A DNA stretch of 64,000 nucleotides from Marisa cornuarietis (taxonomy: Eukaryota; Mollusca; Gastropoda; Architaenioglossa; Ampullariidae), in assembly GCA_004794655.1 (NCBI GenBank), contig SMMW01000559.1, positions 2,046,001-2,110,000 on the forward strand, written 5' to 3'. This document shows positions 1 to 13,300 of this stretch, piece after piece. Each line of letters opens with the position of its first letter. Within the stretch, counting starts at the first letter, position 1. The notes beneath the pieces are model-generated. The model was not told the origin of the DNA, searched no databases, and saw nothing but the letters and a program-made list of their open reading frames with translations. The translations under genes and the position numbers were made by a program.

Positions 1-3000
1 ATTTAAGTTATAAGATATAGTGATACATGTGCAAACTGATTATCTGATTATATTTTTGTTGTGTTGTACCTTTGTGTTGCTTTGAAACTGATTTTATAGT
101 TGTGTAATTTGACAAAGTTAACATAATTCTTATTAACAAGTTTTTTTTTTAGAATCAACCATGTATAAGCATTTGTGCACCATTGCATGTATGTGTGGAA
201 AGATGACTGATGATCTTAAGATGTTGTAACTATGGACACAGGGGGCATTATTTGTTATCAGAAAAAAATGCCTTCAAAAAATCATCTACAGATGTATGTT
301 CTAACTGAAAGCTAGACACAAATGGAATCACATTCTGTTGTACAGCAATACAGGTCTTGAATGCTCTGCTGCTTTGCTACACAGATAAAGTCACATGATA
401 CTTGATTACCTTACTGGCTTACATTTATTATGGCATTTTAATAAAGTAAGCAGCCTTGTATTCCACACTCCTGTTTGAAAATAAAAAACCCAACAATGTA
501 CAGTTTCAACCCCAACCAATATCTTAAGCGTTTTCCAGGAAAATGGAAAAGGAGTGCAAATGTGATTCAGCCATCTCAGCAAATAACAAATATATACCTG
601 CAGGGAAAGCTGAGGGATACAGACATCAAAACAGTGATAGAAAATGGGATCTTAACAAAGTCAAACATTCAAATAACATGACACCAGTGATAACCTCTAA
701 GAAATACTAGATCTATTATAGTCCCTCTGGGTTCACAGAAGTCATCTTAAAAGAAACCTCAACAAAATAATCTAGAAATGCTCTCAAAACCATCAGCACA
801 CATTCCCTTGTTTGCATTTGAACTGCATCCAGATACAATGTTTGATAGCTTCTTTTTCTTGGGGATGGGAAGGTGGTGAATCTCTTTTGGAGTGTATGGC
901 AGCTACAAGCTGAAAAGCCTGTTACTTGTATGCACAAACTAAGAATGGGGTCGACGGGGAGGGCACTAAAGCACAGACATTAAGGAAGTGAGTCTTAAAG
1001 TGAAACATAAGCATTATAGCTTCATAAATATATGTAAAAAATCATATGTCCACACAAACACATACATGAACACACACAAAGAGTTTATTGTATGTAGTTG
1101 AATTTACGTTTTTTTAAAATTATCTTGCATCTGTTTTAATGGTGTAAAAATTGTTTTCTGTATCTAGTTTGGAAACAACACATACATAAAAATGAGCAAG
1201 TCTAAGCTATAAGGCGCAAAACCAATAGGCTAAAGAGAATCCCATGTATGAACTTTCTAAGAACTTGATAAAAAAGAGAAAAAGAGGCAGATGACAAAAC
1301 TAAAGATTTACCTGTTAATCGTGCAAGAATACTTTAAGTTTGATAGAGCAGTGGTGCTCTGGCCAAAGATAAATTGCCATATTTCACTAGTTGGACAGAC
1401 TGAGTAATCTAATCAGGAAAAGACTGGTGAAACAAAGTAGGAGACTATAAGATGTCTTGGGGAGTGGAAGAAATGAGCAACCAATTTATCTCAATGGCTA
1501 CTAACCAAAAAAAAAAAAAAAAACAATATCAACTTGCTATCAATTTTTGAAACTGATTTTGACCTTCTGACTTGCATTTAAACCACATGCAATATGGATA
1601 TCATGCATCTTTAGAAAATATTTAAAAATTGTTTTATTTCATATCTTTATTGTCTGGTGAAACTGAATAGCCTCTATCCCAAGATGTTTTAAACTCATGT
1701 GATAGACGATATTAACAGCTGATACCCCGTTTTACATTTTAAGACTTCAAAAATGCAAGATTGGCGATGTCTATTCTGTTAGTCCACACTGAGTTAACAG
1801 TTGTGAATCCAAGACATTTGCTGGGGACAAATCTTTTTATGGTAAATTTTAACACATTCATTTGAACATCAATGCATAAAATGCAGACAACACATTTTAA
1901 TGAAATAATATGAAATAAGCATAAAATAGTTTCAAATTGTTTGCAGGTGAACATGGAATTTGTTGAGAAAAGTAAATTTGGCAACACATAAAAGTAATAA
2001 AATAAAAAAAAGAGAATGAAGACTAAGCAGTTTAGTGCAAAAATGGATGTAATGCTAATAATAAACAACCAGTTCACTCAATAAATAAAAAGTGGCCCAG
2101 ATCCAACATTCAATGGGATATGTAGCTATTTGTGTTTATTCAGCTTGTGTAAAACTGGATATTATGCCTGAAAATTTATTCTAGAAGTGGTGACATGCTT
2201 AACTTATCCTTTCCTGATGTTGTCTATGCACTCTGCATAGAACAGAGATATGACTTGAATTTTCTTTGTGATAAGGAAGCACTTTTATTAACCAGCAAAA
2301 TAAAAAAATTGGCGAAGGGGTTAATTCACTCTTCACAATCAAGAAACGCCAGCAGCACACCTGGGCATGTGCAGGACTAATGTTTGGATTTTCACCCTGA
2401 CAAACTGATGTCACCACTAATGTAGGGAACAATGTCACCTGTGCCCTTTCCCTCTTCTCCTCAAATCCTTACATAGCAAACATATACTGCCATGTTGTTA
2501 TTGTTTATATTCTGCTTCAAGTAAAACTAGTGTCACGATGTAGCATCTTTGGGAAAGTTGTGGTGAGGTGGAGTACTGTCAGTCTACTCTAGGTTTAAGC
2601 AACTTTCTCAATTTCTCCTTATCTCACATGCCAAGTGCTGTATAGAAATCATGCATGCAGTATGCATTGTGACTGTGTGATGCTTCTTTCTTTTACTTTT
2701 GTCCCTGGATCTACGTTGGTGTTGGTGTCTCCTGTTGCTTTATACTGTTTCTGCACCACATACCTCTGGGTTGTTTTATGATCGCACCAAGTCTTTCCCA
2801 TCTGTAGATCATTTCTTCCAATAACGGTTTCTGCAGCCAATTGTCTTGGCCATCTTGTTCAAGTGTTTTGCTTGATGGTATTACTTGTCTCCAATTAGTC
2901 AATTATATAGTTTTGGTTTCTTCACATTTTTTCAGGTTCATATAATTCATCACTACACTTTCCATGTACAGGACATTGACTGCGCTCCGGATCACTGTTT

Positions 3001-4958
3001 ATTTTACTTCTTAAGCCATGAATTTTCTCCACTATTTCATTATCACAAATGCTTCCTTGGTTCCAGAACTGATAAACATGTGCCCCTAGCACATTTATCA
3101 TCATTATCTGAGCCTGGCTTGATGGCGAGAAAAGTAGCTATAGCATTATTAGTAGTAGTCAACATGCCTTAGTAACAAGTATGTTAATACATAATTCAAC
3201 TGTGTGATTGTGTGAGGTCTAGTTGACATTTTCAGTCTCATATAGTGCTTTGCTTCTGTTATTTTTTATATGGAGGTTTAAGCCATAATCCCTGCCAATG
3301 TTTTTTCTATAAGTTGAAGTAGTAATAAGGGTTGGATTTATAATCACCTCTTTCATATTGTTTTGATGCCCATGTATGGATACACTTTTCTTATTAATCA
3401 CATTCATAAACAATTTCTTTAGGAAAATTATTATCCTGAATATTCTTGAAAATGTTAACATGGAATTGCGGCACGTCTCAGTAAAAAATACTTTTGGTCA
3501 ATGTTGTCAATACCAATATAAAATTTATACATTTATAAATAATAAGAGATAACTTGTATAGCACATTTCACCCAACACAAGAGAACTCAGTGTGATTTAA
3601 TATGGTGTAAACTGACAGATACATTTAAGCTTACACTACATAATGCACTAGTAACTTTACATAAACAGAAAACATACACCTGCCAAAGGTATCAGATACC
3701 ATCTACCTTTTGAATCTGTTGACTACATATCTTTTGAAGCTGACATTTGAATTAAGTCCCATTTTAACCTTCTACCTTTGAATGAATGCAACTCTAATAA
3801 ATTGTTCCTTGAATGACACTAGGCTTTTGACACTTTCTGAACATCAAATGTCAAACCACCATTGAATGTAGCACCTAGACCCTTACCATTTTCTCCAGTG
3901 CCTCACACATAATTGTTAAACACACTGGTATGTAATTAATAATAATATTGTTATTAATAATGGTAATAACAATCATCATCAGTGAGCTTATATTGTACTG
4001 TAACAAAGCCAGGTTCACTGTAATATATCAAAAGAAAATTGACAGTTTTGCAAAAAGGAAAATCTTTCATAAAGCAACCAGCAAAAGCAAACTTACGACT
4101 TAGAGTAAAGTCAACACACACATGGACACACATGGCATGGTACTCAACATAATCCTTCAGCGTAAGGCAAAAGACAAATTCAGTACAAAAGGTACATCAA
4201 GGTATAAACCATTATACATCCAGCTCACATTCTGTTCTCTCATACTCCCTTCATACACCGACTTAAGTAGCAGTTCCTTAACCTCTTTAATTGAAAAATG
4301 CTATAGACCAAGAAATAAAAATTTTTGTTCTCTGATATCAGATAATGATATTTCATTACTTTTTAGGCTGTTCCACTCTTTCATTTACTATGCTTGACTT
4401 GCTTTACACCATGAATGGGGTTATCGTGGTGAACTATTGACAACTGCTGCATCCCATCTATAGTTCTCCCCGCTACTCGATGACAGGTTAAGGGACTGAA
4501 CTGAAAAAATGACAGTATGGAAAGTGACTATCCTCACAGCTAGGCTTACCGTGTACTTTTCAAGAGCAACACGTTCTTTTGAGTACAGATGAGTACCGGT
4601 CGTGATTCATCAAAAGTCCACCCACCCACCGTATTTTCTTGTTTCCTGAGTTAAGACTCAAAGAATCTGTAAAATCTACTCCAGTTCGAGATTAACCTCA
4701 TTTTATACACGTCATGAAAGATTGAACTGATGCACTGTGACACATCTCTAAGAACTTTAGCAAGGCTATACTACGCACAAAGCCAAAGTGCAAACACACC
4801 GAAATCGCACTTGTTGCCATCGGCATTTGCAAACGTCGATCCACCGCGCCATATATATGTATATATTAGCAAAAACCCTCGACGAGCAAGAAACTTTTGA
4901 ATGGGTGGTGCAGACATCAGACACAAACTTACGAAAAATGAACAGATCCCAAACTTAC
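1..4958. other. AT-rich region without a secure gene
   Basis: I see no exon series here on either strand. The stretch is AT-rich, with homopolymer runs (for example poly-A near 1509-1523) and simple AAT/TTA repeats near 3940-3980. The block at about 2640-3160 could be a degenerate repeat read on the - strand, because its short reading frames resemble those in a similar block at 17300-17920. That is weak. If the candidate first exon at 4959-5043 is real, this region would be its first intron. Confidence 0.5.
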
Positions 4959-5043
4959 TTTTCATTTTCTCCTTCCGTCCTGTTTTTTGTGGAATTGGGT
5001 CGCTTGACACCTCCATCGAGATAGAGCCGTTGCGACACAGCAT
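4959..5043 (-). CDS. candidate first coding exon of an unidentified leftward gene
   Basis: On the - strand an ATG at 5043 opens a frame beginning MLCRNGSISMEV. After 28 codons plus one base it meets a near-perfect donor (AAA A|GTAAGTTTG, low edge 4959). It lies beside a CpG-richer stretch with three CCAAT boxes, as expected for a first exon. A second in-frame ATG follows nine codons in. I do not recognise the peptide (acidic start, then a basic Lys/Arg-rich end) and found no partner exon to the left, so the rest may lie outside the window. It could also be 5'UTR. Confidence 0.35.
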
Positions 5044-5254
5044 GCGAAATACCGATCGTTTTCAACAAGCTGCGCGCGAAAAGATAAAGATTATTGTGTT
5101 TTGCACTCAATTCACAAAAGATTTACTCATCATCGTTTTGCCCCGCCTATAGCTATTGTTAACCGCATATGTAGCATTATTACTGAAACCTCGTGCTGTT
5201 TACTCGAAAGTCTCCATAACACACGACAAATGATGACAAGCCTTATCTGATACA

Positions 5255-5375
5255 CTGCTGATGATTGGTCCGCTGGAGGGAAGCGTAGCATTCAGTCATT
5301 CATGCCTGCCGGTGACTCAGCAAACACGCCGGCTTTCATTGGTCGAGAGATGACTAACTTCTCCAATGGGGGATT
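5255..5375 (-). promoter_or_regulatory. CCAAT-box cluster, candidate promoter
   Basis: There are three CCAAT boxes: ATTGG at 5264 and 5338 (CCAAT on the - strand) and CCAAT at 5363 (+ strand). An AP-1-like TGACTCA lies at about 5313. The surrounding DNA is richer in CpG than its neighbours. CCAAT boxes work in either orientation. The cluster lies 220 to 330 bases upstream of the candidate leftward first exon and upstream of a TATA-like box on the + strand, so it could serve either or both directions. No transcript evidence is available. Confidence 0.35.
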
Positions 5376-5784
5376 CCCTGGACTACGGCATAACTGGTGA
5401 AGCTAATCCCTTCGTACCCCTTTAGTACCGCATAACCCAGGAAAGTGTCGGTGTAATAACGGAACTGTATCATCACATATCAGGAATTAACGAGTTAACT
5501 AAAATCTAGTGCAACAATACATCGGCTTCATGGCTGTGACGCTTGGAAGAGGCAGTGTGGAGCCTGTATGGTCAAGTGCTGGCTGGGCTCGTAAAGCGTA
5601 GGTCGAGGACGACCGACCGAGGGGTTTCCTCACTTGCCACCAACTTCGCAAGCACGCCTAGCGTGCATGCACACCCACCGTGACAGCCCGAGCCAGCCAC
5701 CGGCTATACATGACATAGCATGGCTGATAAAGGGCTGCTGCTGTCACCGCAATCGAAGGGACTGGGCTTACAAATTTGGCTGAC

Positions 5785-5899
5785 TATAAAAGACGTGCGC
5801 CTTCGTCCATGTTCACATACACTAGTTCTTGAAGTCTTAACAGGCATGCCGGTGGCGGTGAAGAATGTCAGGAATGCAGAGTTCGATCTGCTACGCTAG
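5785..5899 (+). promoter_or_regulatory. TATA-like box followed by a short ORF
   Basis: TATAAAA at 5785-5791 lies in GC-richer DNA. An ATG 61 bases downstream (5846) opens an 18-codon frame, MPVAVKNVRNAEFDLLR then stop at 5899. This could be the core promoter and leader of a rightward transcript, possibly an upstream non-coding exon of tweety. A chance TATA match is also possible. Confidence 0.22.
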
Positions 5900-7300
5900 T
5901 AATACTTGACGTGCAAGCCCGGTCGGTGTTAAAAACCCATTTTCCAAGAAAAAAAAAAGGAAAAAACCTGCACTTCCTCGTAACCTATATGCAAATATGG
6001 GTTGGAATTTTTAATGACTTTTTTAATGACATTAACAACTGCATGTAGTGGCGTAATACATGTTAAATAACCATTAAACTGCAACTAGAAATCAACAATG
6101 AACGCATTTTTAAACAGTTTGTATGGTGGTCTATGCCGTTTCAACACACTGTGGTGCAAGTGATACATTACCTCAAATATATGTGAATGAATAAAAATTG
6201 TAAGAGTTGTTTTGTGAGAGATGAACAAATTTAACACAGAAGGAAATGTATTTAACAGCAAATTTCAAAACGATAGGTAAGAATTTACACTTATAGATAT
6301 CTGTGAATAACTTGTTTCATTATGCTTTTGAAGACAGTATGTGCTTGGTTGTTTAGCTAATGCAAAATTTTATGCTGTTTTTATTATCTTAAGAGTTGTT
6401 TTTTTTTGTAAAGCACCCTGAGTCATTAGAGAACTGAAATCTATAAGCAATCTTCATTGTTATTATAAATTTGACTTTATTTAAACAGCCATTAAACATA
6501 TAAGCAAGTGCACATAATTCATAAATAGCTTATCAACACAAAATTTAATTTTATTCTGCCATATATTTTCATGCTGTATATTTAACTTTATTGTAATAAA
6601 ACTGTTGACAATGAGTAATCTTATTTGTATAAATGGTGTGGTGATCCTTCTATGCTTTGATTAAAGAATTTGTTAAAACTTATAAATAACCAATGGAAAT
6701 GCATAACATACAAAGCTGTTCTTTAACTAATGTTTTTGATTTGATAATGGTAAATTAAAAGATCCACATTAACTACTTTTCATTAAGTGTAACAAAACTG
6801 TGCTAAATTTATTAATGGCAATAATGGAAAAGACACAATTTGATGTACTGTAGTTGGTTTTGTTTGTAAATCTTAAAAATACAAGATTAAAAAAATTTAC
6901 TTAAGCAGGCCATTTCTAAGCAGTATTAATTACTTAAGGCATCTTGTGAAACTATTTTTTCTAACAATTGTCACTTTGCACTTTCCTCAAAGTTTTGAAA
7001 CAAGTAAAATCTTTATTTTTGCATTCACTGCATGTTAAAATAATTCTTCGACTTTGATCTAGTAGTTCCATATTAAATTCAACTTCTTGAAATTTCAGGT
7101 TACTATTGCTTTTAAAGGAAGCCCATTCCCAGTTGTTTTTTCAATACCTTGAATTGCATGTATGATGACTTAAAAGGTAATCAAGCAGCTGGTGGATGAA
7201 GCCAGAAATCCAGTCAAATAACAAATGTCTGAAGGTTAATATGAAAACTACATCAGTTTTTAAAGTGTCGCAGAAATAAATAGTCTCTCAGCTAACAAAA
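5900..7300. other. AT-rich stretch, nothing recognised
   Basis: Strongly AT-rich with long A and T runs. I found no exon, RNA gene or recognisable transposon. It is probably intergenic or the intron of an unseen leader transcript. Confidence 0.5.
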
Positions 7301-7309
7301 AAGGCTTTT

Positions 7310-8250
7310 CTTTTTCTAACGGCATGTAGCAACCCTCAAGAAAGCTCGGGCGGCACAAGTGATATACACACTTAGCTATTGTTCATCGAACTTAGGCCCG
7401 ACAAGCTTACAGGGGCATGTAACTCGTGATAGTTTAGCTGCATAGACGTCAACGACGACAATGCTAACGAGAACGTTTACAATTGCGCAGTGCACATTTT
7501 TTAGCACAGACATAGCGTAAAAAAGAATGCTTAAACAAGTGCATTTAGCGCCGATGCACGAAGCTGTGCTTTATAGCAAACGAAAGAAAAAAAAAGTGGT
7601 GACCTACTCGGTCGAGCCATTGGCATTCTTCACTCGGTTCACTCCCAGCAAATGGACACCTGCGACCGACCGCGTCAATCGTGCAGGGCTACAGAACTCC
7701 CCGAGGCTCAGATGTACTCGCTCTTTTGGAGAGCAGTTAGAACCCTTCCTGTCTAGTCCGATGCAGCTGGCTTCGTGTTTAGTCACCAATGCGTTGGTGC
7801 AAAATCCGCCGCAAAAGTCCCCCACACGCTGCACCGCAACTTCTGAGAACGGGAAGTTGTTGCTGACCTGTGAAAACGCGCAAAGGTCAAGGGAAGCTCT
7901 CTGACGTCAGTGCGCAGAAACCAGTTTTGTTTCTTGCATACAGAATGAACATAGTTATCTCCTCTTTCGTTAGTGGACGTACGCTCTACCCGGTTTGAAA
8001 GGTTCTGGTGCTTCGTTATAAATGATTAGTGTTTGTTTCGCGGGCGGTTATTTCAGGCGTAGAAGTCTATGTTTGTGTTAGACAGGCTTTTGTCGGGTGT
8101 CAGATGTCTGGTTTTTTTCTCTCTAATGGGTGCGATCGGTAACTGTTGTAGCACTGTTAAAAATGTGGTAATACACTGTACTTCGACTTTTTGGAGGGCA
8201 CGCTACAGTTACGGGTATCCACACTGAACCCAGCTCAGGCATTTTTTCAG
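7310..8250 (+). promoter_or_regulatory. CpG-richer block with a CRE-like site, candidate tweety promoter
   Basis: GC and CpG rise clearly against AT-rich flanks. A palindromic CRE-like TGACGTCA lies at about 7902-7909. The block is about 2 kb upstream of the tweety start codon, the usual place for a promoter plus non-coding first exon. A 125-codon open frame on the + strand (7527-7904) covers part of it, but it shows no family resemblance and ends at the CRE-like site, so I treat it as leader or chance. Confidence 0.35.
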
Positions 8251-10177
8251 GGTCAGCATGCGACCACAGTTAAAAAAAAATTAAAAAATTCGGACTTTAT
8301 CATTGTTCTCGGTACCAATACCTTGAAATGTGGATATATTGTCCTTCGATGCATCCTTGCATGATTTATTTTCCTCCAATATTTTTTTTAAATTAGGGTT
8401 GCACCCCCCCCCCTCCACAGATCACACGTACGTCTTCACTGAAGATGTCACAGCGACACTGCTGTTTTTATTACGTTGCCACTACTGCTGTGAGCCACTT
8501 AATTCACTCATGCATAGGCCCTTCTCCTGTCGAAGGGTATAAAATCAGCCTACAACAATATTCTCATGGTAACAAAAGCTTGCAAGCGATCTGCAGTGAT
8601 ATTCGGTATAAAAAATGCAACAGGAAGAGTTAAGATCATGGGTTTTAGTCCATGCAGGAACAGGTGAAGAAAGAACAGTTAAGATCCTTTATGTGTGTGA
8701 GAGAGACCCGGACTGAATTCCCCCTTACTACCTCAGAGATATGCCCCCTGTAAAAAAAAAAAGTACTAGAAAGGGGTACATGTACGTAATGACACATTCA
8801 CTCATTCCAGCATAAACTATAGTGGAATGTTGCACACTAGATACCACAGGCATTTATCCATAGTGCAAAAGATAGCTCAGCTTGTGATCTGTCCGGGTGC
8901 AACATTTTGTCAACAGTTTTAAAAAAGCACAAATTAACCTCCTACCACACCAGTTTCAAAAATTCTTCAACCACATCTAGGAAAATATCCTCTACAAAAT
9001 TTTTGCTGGGACCTTTTTTCCAACTTGTGCAGTTCAACGTAATATACATAATATATATATATACACATTTTACATAAAATTGTTGTAATATTTAGTACTT
9101 CCCCTTCAAAACTAAGATTCTTACTTACAGCATGTGTGTTAAAAAAAAGTGTGCAGTGAATTCTTTAGTCAGATATGTGTGTACTAATGTCATATACAAA
9201 ATTCCATTCTGTGCAAAATGTGTTTATATAAAGTAATTGTGAAATTCACTTACTGTGAGTAGTTGTTGCTTTATCTCTTTAAATATAAGTAATATATACA
9301 ATCTAATTTTGTCTGGTGGCAGTAGGTTTCTATATATTAGCATTTATCAACAGGAAATGAATGGGGGTGGGTGGGGTTGTGTTTTATGTGGCACAAGGTG
9401 CTGAAAAGTGGTTCACTATATGGTGTCATTAGCATAGTATGTGTGTGTGCATTTGTGTATGCATCATATTTGCAAACATGTAAGTAAACGTGCATGCATA
9501 GGTATAGATTTAAGTAAGCATACATAGACTTAGTACATCTCACCTTTGTAAAAAAATTAATTATATATATATATGGATGTAGAAAGATGTACCAAAGCAC
9601 ACAATACACAAGAGGACACGTACGTATGTTCATACTCAAAAAAGAGAAATCTGCAAATTAACAAAGGAGAAATTGAGGGGAAGTTGGTATATTTAGCGAA
9701 AGACGCAAATTAGTCATTTTGTGGATGGCTGTAACTTAACTTGGATAGCTTTTATTTTGTATTGCTCCGTATGTTGCCTACTGTGCATATAAGTCACTAA
9801 AGTGGTAGTAGGCCTACCTGTACAGAAACATAATTTTGCACACAATTATTTTGTCAACCATGAAGAAATTAATGCCGACCTAGGCCTATATAATTTCATG
9901 ATGGTATTTATTTATCGCTTTACACTGTTTGAAATAAAATAATATAAATATCTACAGTTGAGCAGTTAACCATGTCGATTGACCATCATCGTATGCGCAT
10001 GACTATCGTGATCTGAAACTGGTTCGTAGAATAAGCCATCCCCTGATCCTAAACCGGTTTGTAATGCCGAAAGGTTACATTATGTCTTGGTGTTTGTCAC
10101 ATGAGCAGAAGAACGATCAAAGATGGCGAACTACTTCTACTAATGATGATCTACGAAAGAAAGATTGCTTAACGATT
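8251..10177. other. upstream region of tweety, nothing firm
   Basis: AT-rich DNA with a C-run at about 8404, TA-rich microsatellites near 9050 and 9560, and TG-rich low complexity near 9430-9500. No coding exon was found. The 114 bases just before 10178 stay in frame with tweety and contain two upstream ATGs (10064, 10082), but the family-like N-terminus begins at 10178. Confidence 0.45.
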
Positions 10178-10312
10178 ATGGCTGTCTACTCATCAGTCTT
10201 ACAACACGAGAGTGTTTGGCTGTCCGATTTCTTCCATAGTTTTCCTCACGTTGACTTTTCCTTTCGATTGACGAATGCGACATTTCAACCAGAAAGCACT
10301 TCGTACAGAGAG
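10178..10312 (+). CDS. tweety coding exon 1
   Basis: Encodes residues 1-45, MAVYSSVLQHESVWLSDFFH onward, the extracellular N-terminus with the family pattern of a Phe/Pro/His-rich stretch followed by NATFQPESTSY. The ATG has A at -3 and G at +4. Donor GAG|GTATGC, phase 0. In-frame upstream ATGs at 10064 and 10082 would add a non-conserved extension, so 10178 is preferred. Confidence 0.88.
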
Positions 10313-13300
10313 GTATGCAGCAGTGGCAGTAGTACCTACCGATACTCAATATTACTAACAGTATTTCCATCTCACCTTTCTTGAATTTCGTGTTTATTGT
10401 GATGTAATATCAAAATGTGTAGGCCTATATTTTGTAGTATGTACCTATACGGTGCTGATTTATTAAAATAGCAAGCAAGAGGTAATATATTCTAATAAAA
10501 ATGTATTTCTGCCTGTAAAAAAGTTTTAGAGGACATTCAAATTAATAAAAAAAATCAAGAGCACGATGAAAATATGTATCACTGGTGGAGATCGAACACT
10601 TACGTAATGGAGTTTAGCTTTCTGTCTCGGTTGAATCACAGGATGCAGTTTCCACATTGTCAGGTGTTGCACAGAATTAGAAATAGGCAAACAACTTGCG
10701 TTGGCCCATTAGTCATAGAGATGTGGTGTGACAATAACTGAGTAGATTAAGCACTAACAATGTGAACCATTAAAAAGTAAAACAGTTTTAGGCCCTTTGA
10801 ACCCTTTTAATTGTGGGTCTGTATTGTATCGGGCTCAGTCTGGTGAGGCAGGTATGAATGTGTGATGGTATTGTTGATTATTGATGTCATGCTGTGTGGT
10901 TCTTGCTTTCTTTCTAGATCTGTTAGTAATTTCCCTTTAGGATAAGTAAAGTCATATCTTATAATGCATGTATATACCTCTAAACTATATAATGCAGCTG
11001 TGACTCCACTCATACAAAACACAACACCATAGCACATGTATCACATATATGGCATCAGTGAAAATAAATTCAGTTTACAGTACCAAAGAGTCTAAAATTT
11101 AATAGCCCCTCATAGCTGTGAACTTAATTTTTAATTCATTTGTATTTGACCTAGGGAAAATGACCTAATGAAAACAGACCTCTTTTTTTTTTTTGGTCAG
11201 TTTATGAGGTTTTGTGCTTTAAGAATCCTCTGCTTTTGTCCTAATACCTACAGTGAATTAAAATTCATATGCGCAGTCACTGGAGTTTTGGTGTGCAGTA
11301 CCTCTTGTCTGGTGTGTCTTGTTATGGCTGGCATTCCTGATCTTTTTCTGCATTCGGTGCTGCTGCAAGGCAGAGCGAAAGCAGAAGAAAGCCTTGTGCT
11401 CTCGACTTTGCACTGGATTTTTCTTGCTTTTGGGATGGTAAGTTAAAAATGATATGACATATGATTATCATTGAATATCATGGAATATATGTAATTACTT
11501 TTGACATGATGGTTTTATTTGCTCTTGTATCATATTTAAAACATAGCATGATCAAAAGCTAGTTAATGCAGCATTTTCTATACACAGTTTGGGGTACTAC
11601 TAATACCGTCCCAAACCAACCTATGTCCTCTCCTTATACCTGTTATCATAATCCTTACCCTAAAGGCATACTAATCCACTGAGATTACAAGGAAAGTATA
11701 GTTTTTTTTCTTAATCCTCTGTTTTATTTAAGAATGTTTTTCACAGAAGAACATACTAATAAATCGCATAAAGCTGTCCCCCAAAAAAGCAAAGTCTCTA
11801 ATACCCTACTCACCAATGGCTGAAAAATAGGTTAAGTGGGTGATCTTTACCTTTATTGCTGCTAATGAAAATAACCAGCACAAAAGACAAGAATAACTAG
11901 ACATCTAGTATTATTTTTGTTAGAGAACTATGGTCTGAAGGAATAATTTTTAATACATGACATCACTTGAAGAGTTTCTGACAGTTTTGAATGTTTGGAG
12001 TACACAAAGTTTACAAGGTATAACTTTATTTTTAAGGGTTTAGAAAAATTGGGATAAATGAGTTTGTGCAGTATGATAGAAGGAAATATATTTACAGTTG
12101 CACATGGACTCATCAGTCAGGCTATTCAGTGGCCTTTTATTTCCTGTGTGGCAAACAATGAACATAAATATTTTATTTTTCCTTATTTTTAAGAAAGCTC
12201 AGGGAAGAGCCGTGTGTTTCTTTTCAGCGGGGCTTTGGGAGCAGGTCTGTATGGAAATGAGGGGGCCCATGGAGGAGTACAGGACTTTGTTGATGCTGTT
12301 GTAGCCACAAATAGAACAGTGGAAAATGCTTTTGAAGTGGTAAGTTGCTTTCACTTTTCTAGAATACATTATAGATAAATGCATTTAAGTTTTTGTTTTT
12401 TTTATCATGTCTGTTGTATCCTTTGGCAGGCCGGTGGTGTAGCCATGAAGCATTTGTTGCAAGCACAGTAAGCATCTTAGATTCATATCTTGAGCATGTG
12501 CAGGTGGCACCTGTTGACAGGGATGGCTATTTAATATTATTTTCTGGATGAGTGATTCCCCCAATCCATATTTGTATCCCTAAGTGGTTTGAGCACCGGG
12601 GTCCAAACGTGGAGGTACACCTATTCCATATCCTTGGGACAGCAAAGTTTCCCCAGTTAACCCAGCTGCAGGGAGTGAGTACCTGCTTGTATGGAGGGAT
12701 GGGAAAAGGTAAAGCTGTGAGAGGAAGAGGATATAGGATCCACCTTCACAAAAAAGCTGGCCCCTTTTACTTTAATGGCATCCCTAACAACCTAATAAGG
12801 TATATAGCAGTTTTTATGATTTCCTGAAACTTAAAATAACCCCAGTAGAATAGACAATGTTTATAGCATAAAGTAATTACAAAAAATAAAATCTGTGAAA
12901 GCTGCAAAAGGATATTGTTTGTACCCATGATTGTAGTGAATCGTAGCAGTAGACTATTGACTAAACAATTACACTCACAGCACTTACAGCATATGAAAAG
13001 TAACACTGCATGCAAGATTACATAAAGGGAATTAATTCTTTTGTTCAGGTCAATGCCTTGGACAATGTTGCAAATGATTTACAAGGTAGAGATGCAGGGG
13101 CCTTGCAGAATGCAGTGAACAGCATCTCTAATGTGACTGTTCGTGAAATGATTTTGAGCTACATCACCCAGATCAAAACAAATGTAGCCAAGGTTCAGAA
13201 AGACATCACTTCTGTTAAAGAACGGGGTCTCCATGTCAATACAGAGACAGTAGTCAACATGACAGATGAGGTGGAGAAATACAGGTAAAACAGCTGTTTG

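Noticed and set aside
1739..2077. 112-codon - strand hydrophobic frame
   Set aside because: Phe/Leu/Ile-rich translation of AT-rich DNA; no splice partners and no family match.
7527..7904. 125-codon open frame on + in the CpG-rich block
   Set aside because: No recognisable domain, no splice context, and long frames are common in GC-rich promoter DNA.
12430..12467. Extra constitutive tweety exon (AGGVAMKHLLQA)
   Set aside because: It ends with two bases while the next exon needs phase 0; inclusion breaks the frame. Exon 3 joins exon 4 perfectly without it. Kept only as a possible poison exon.
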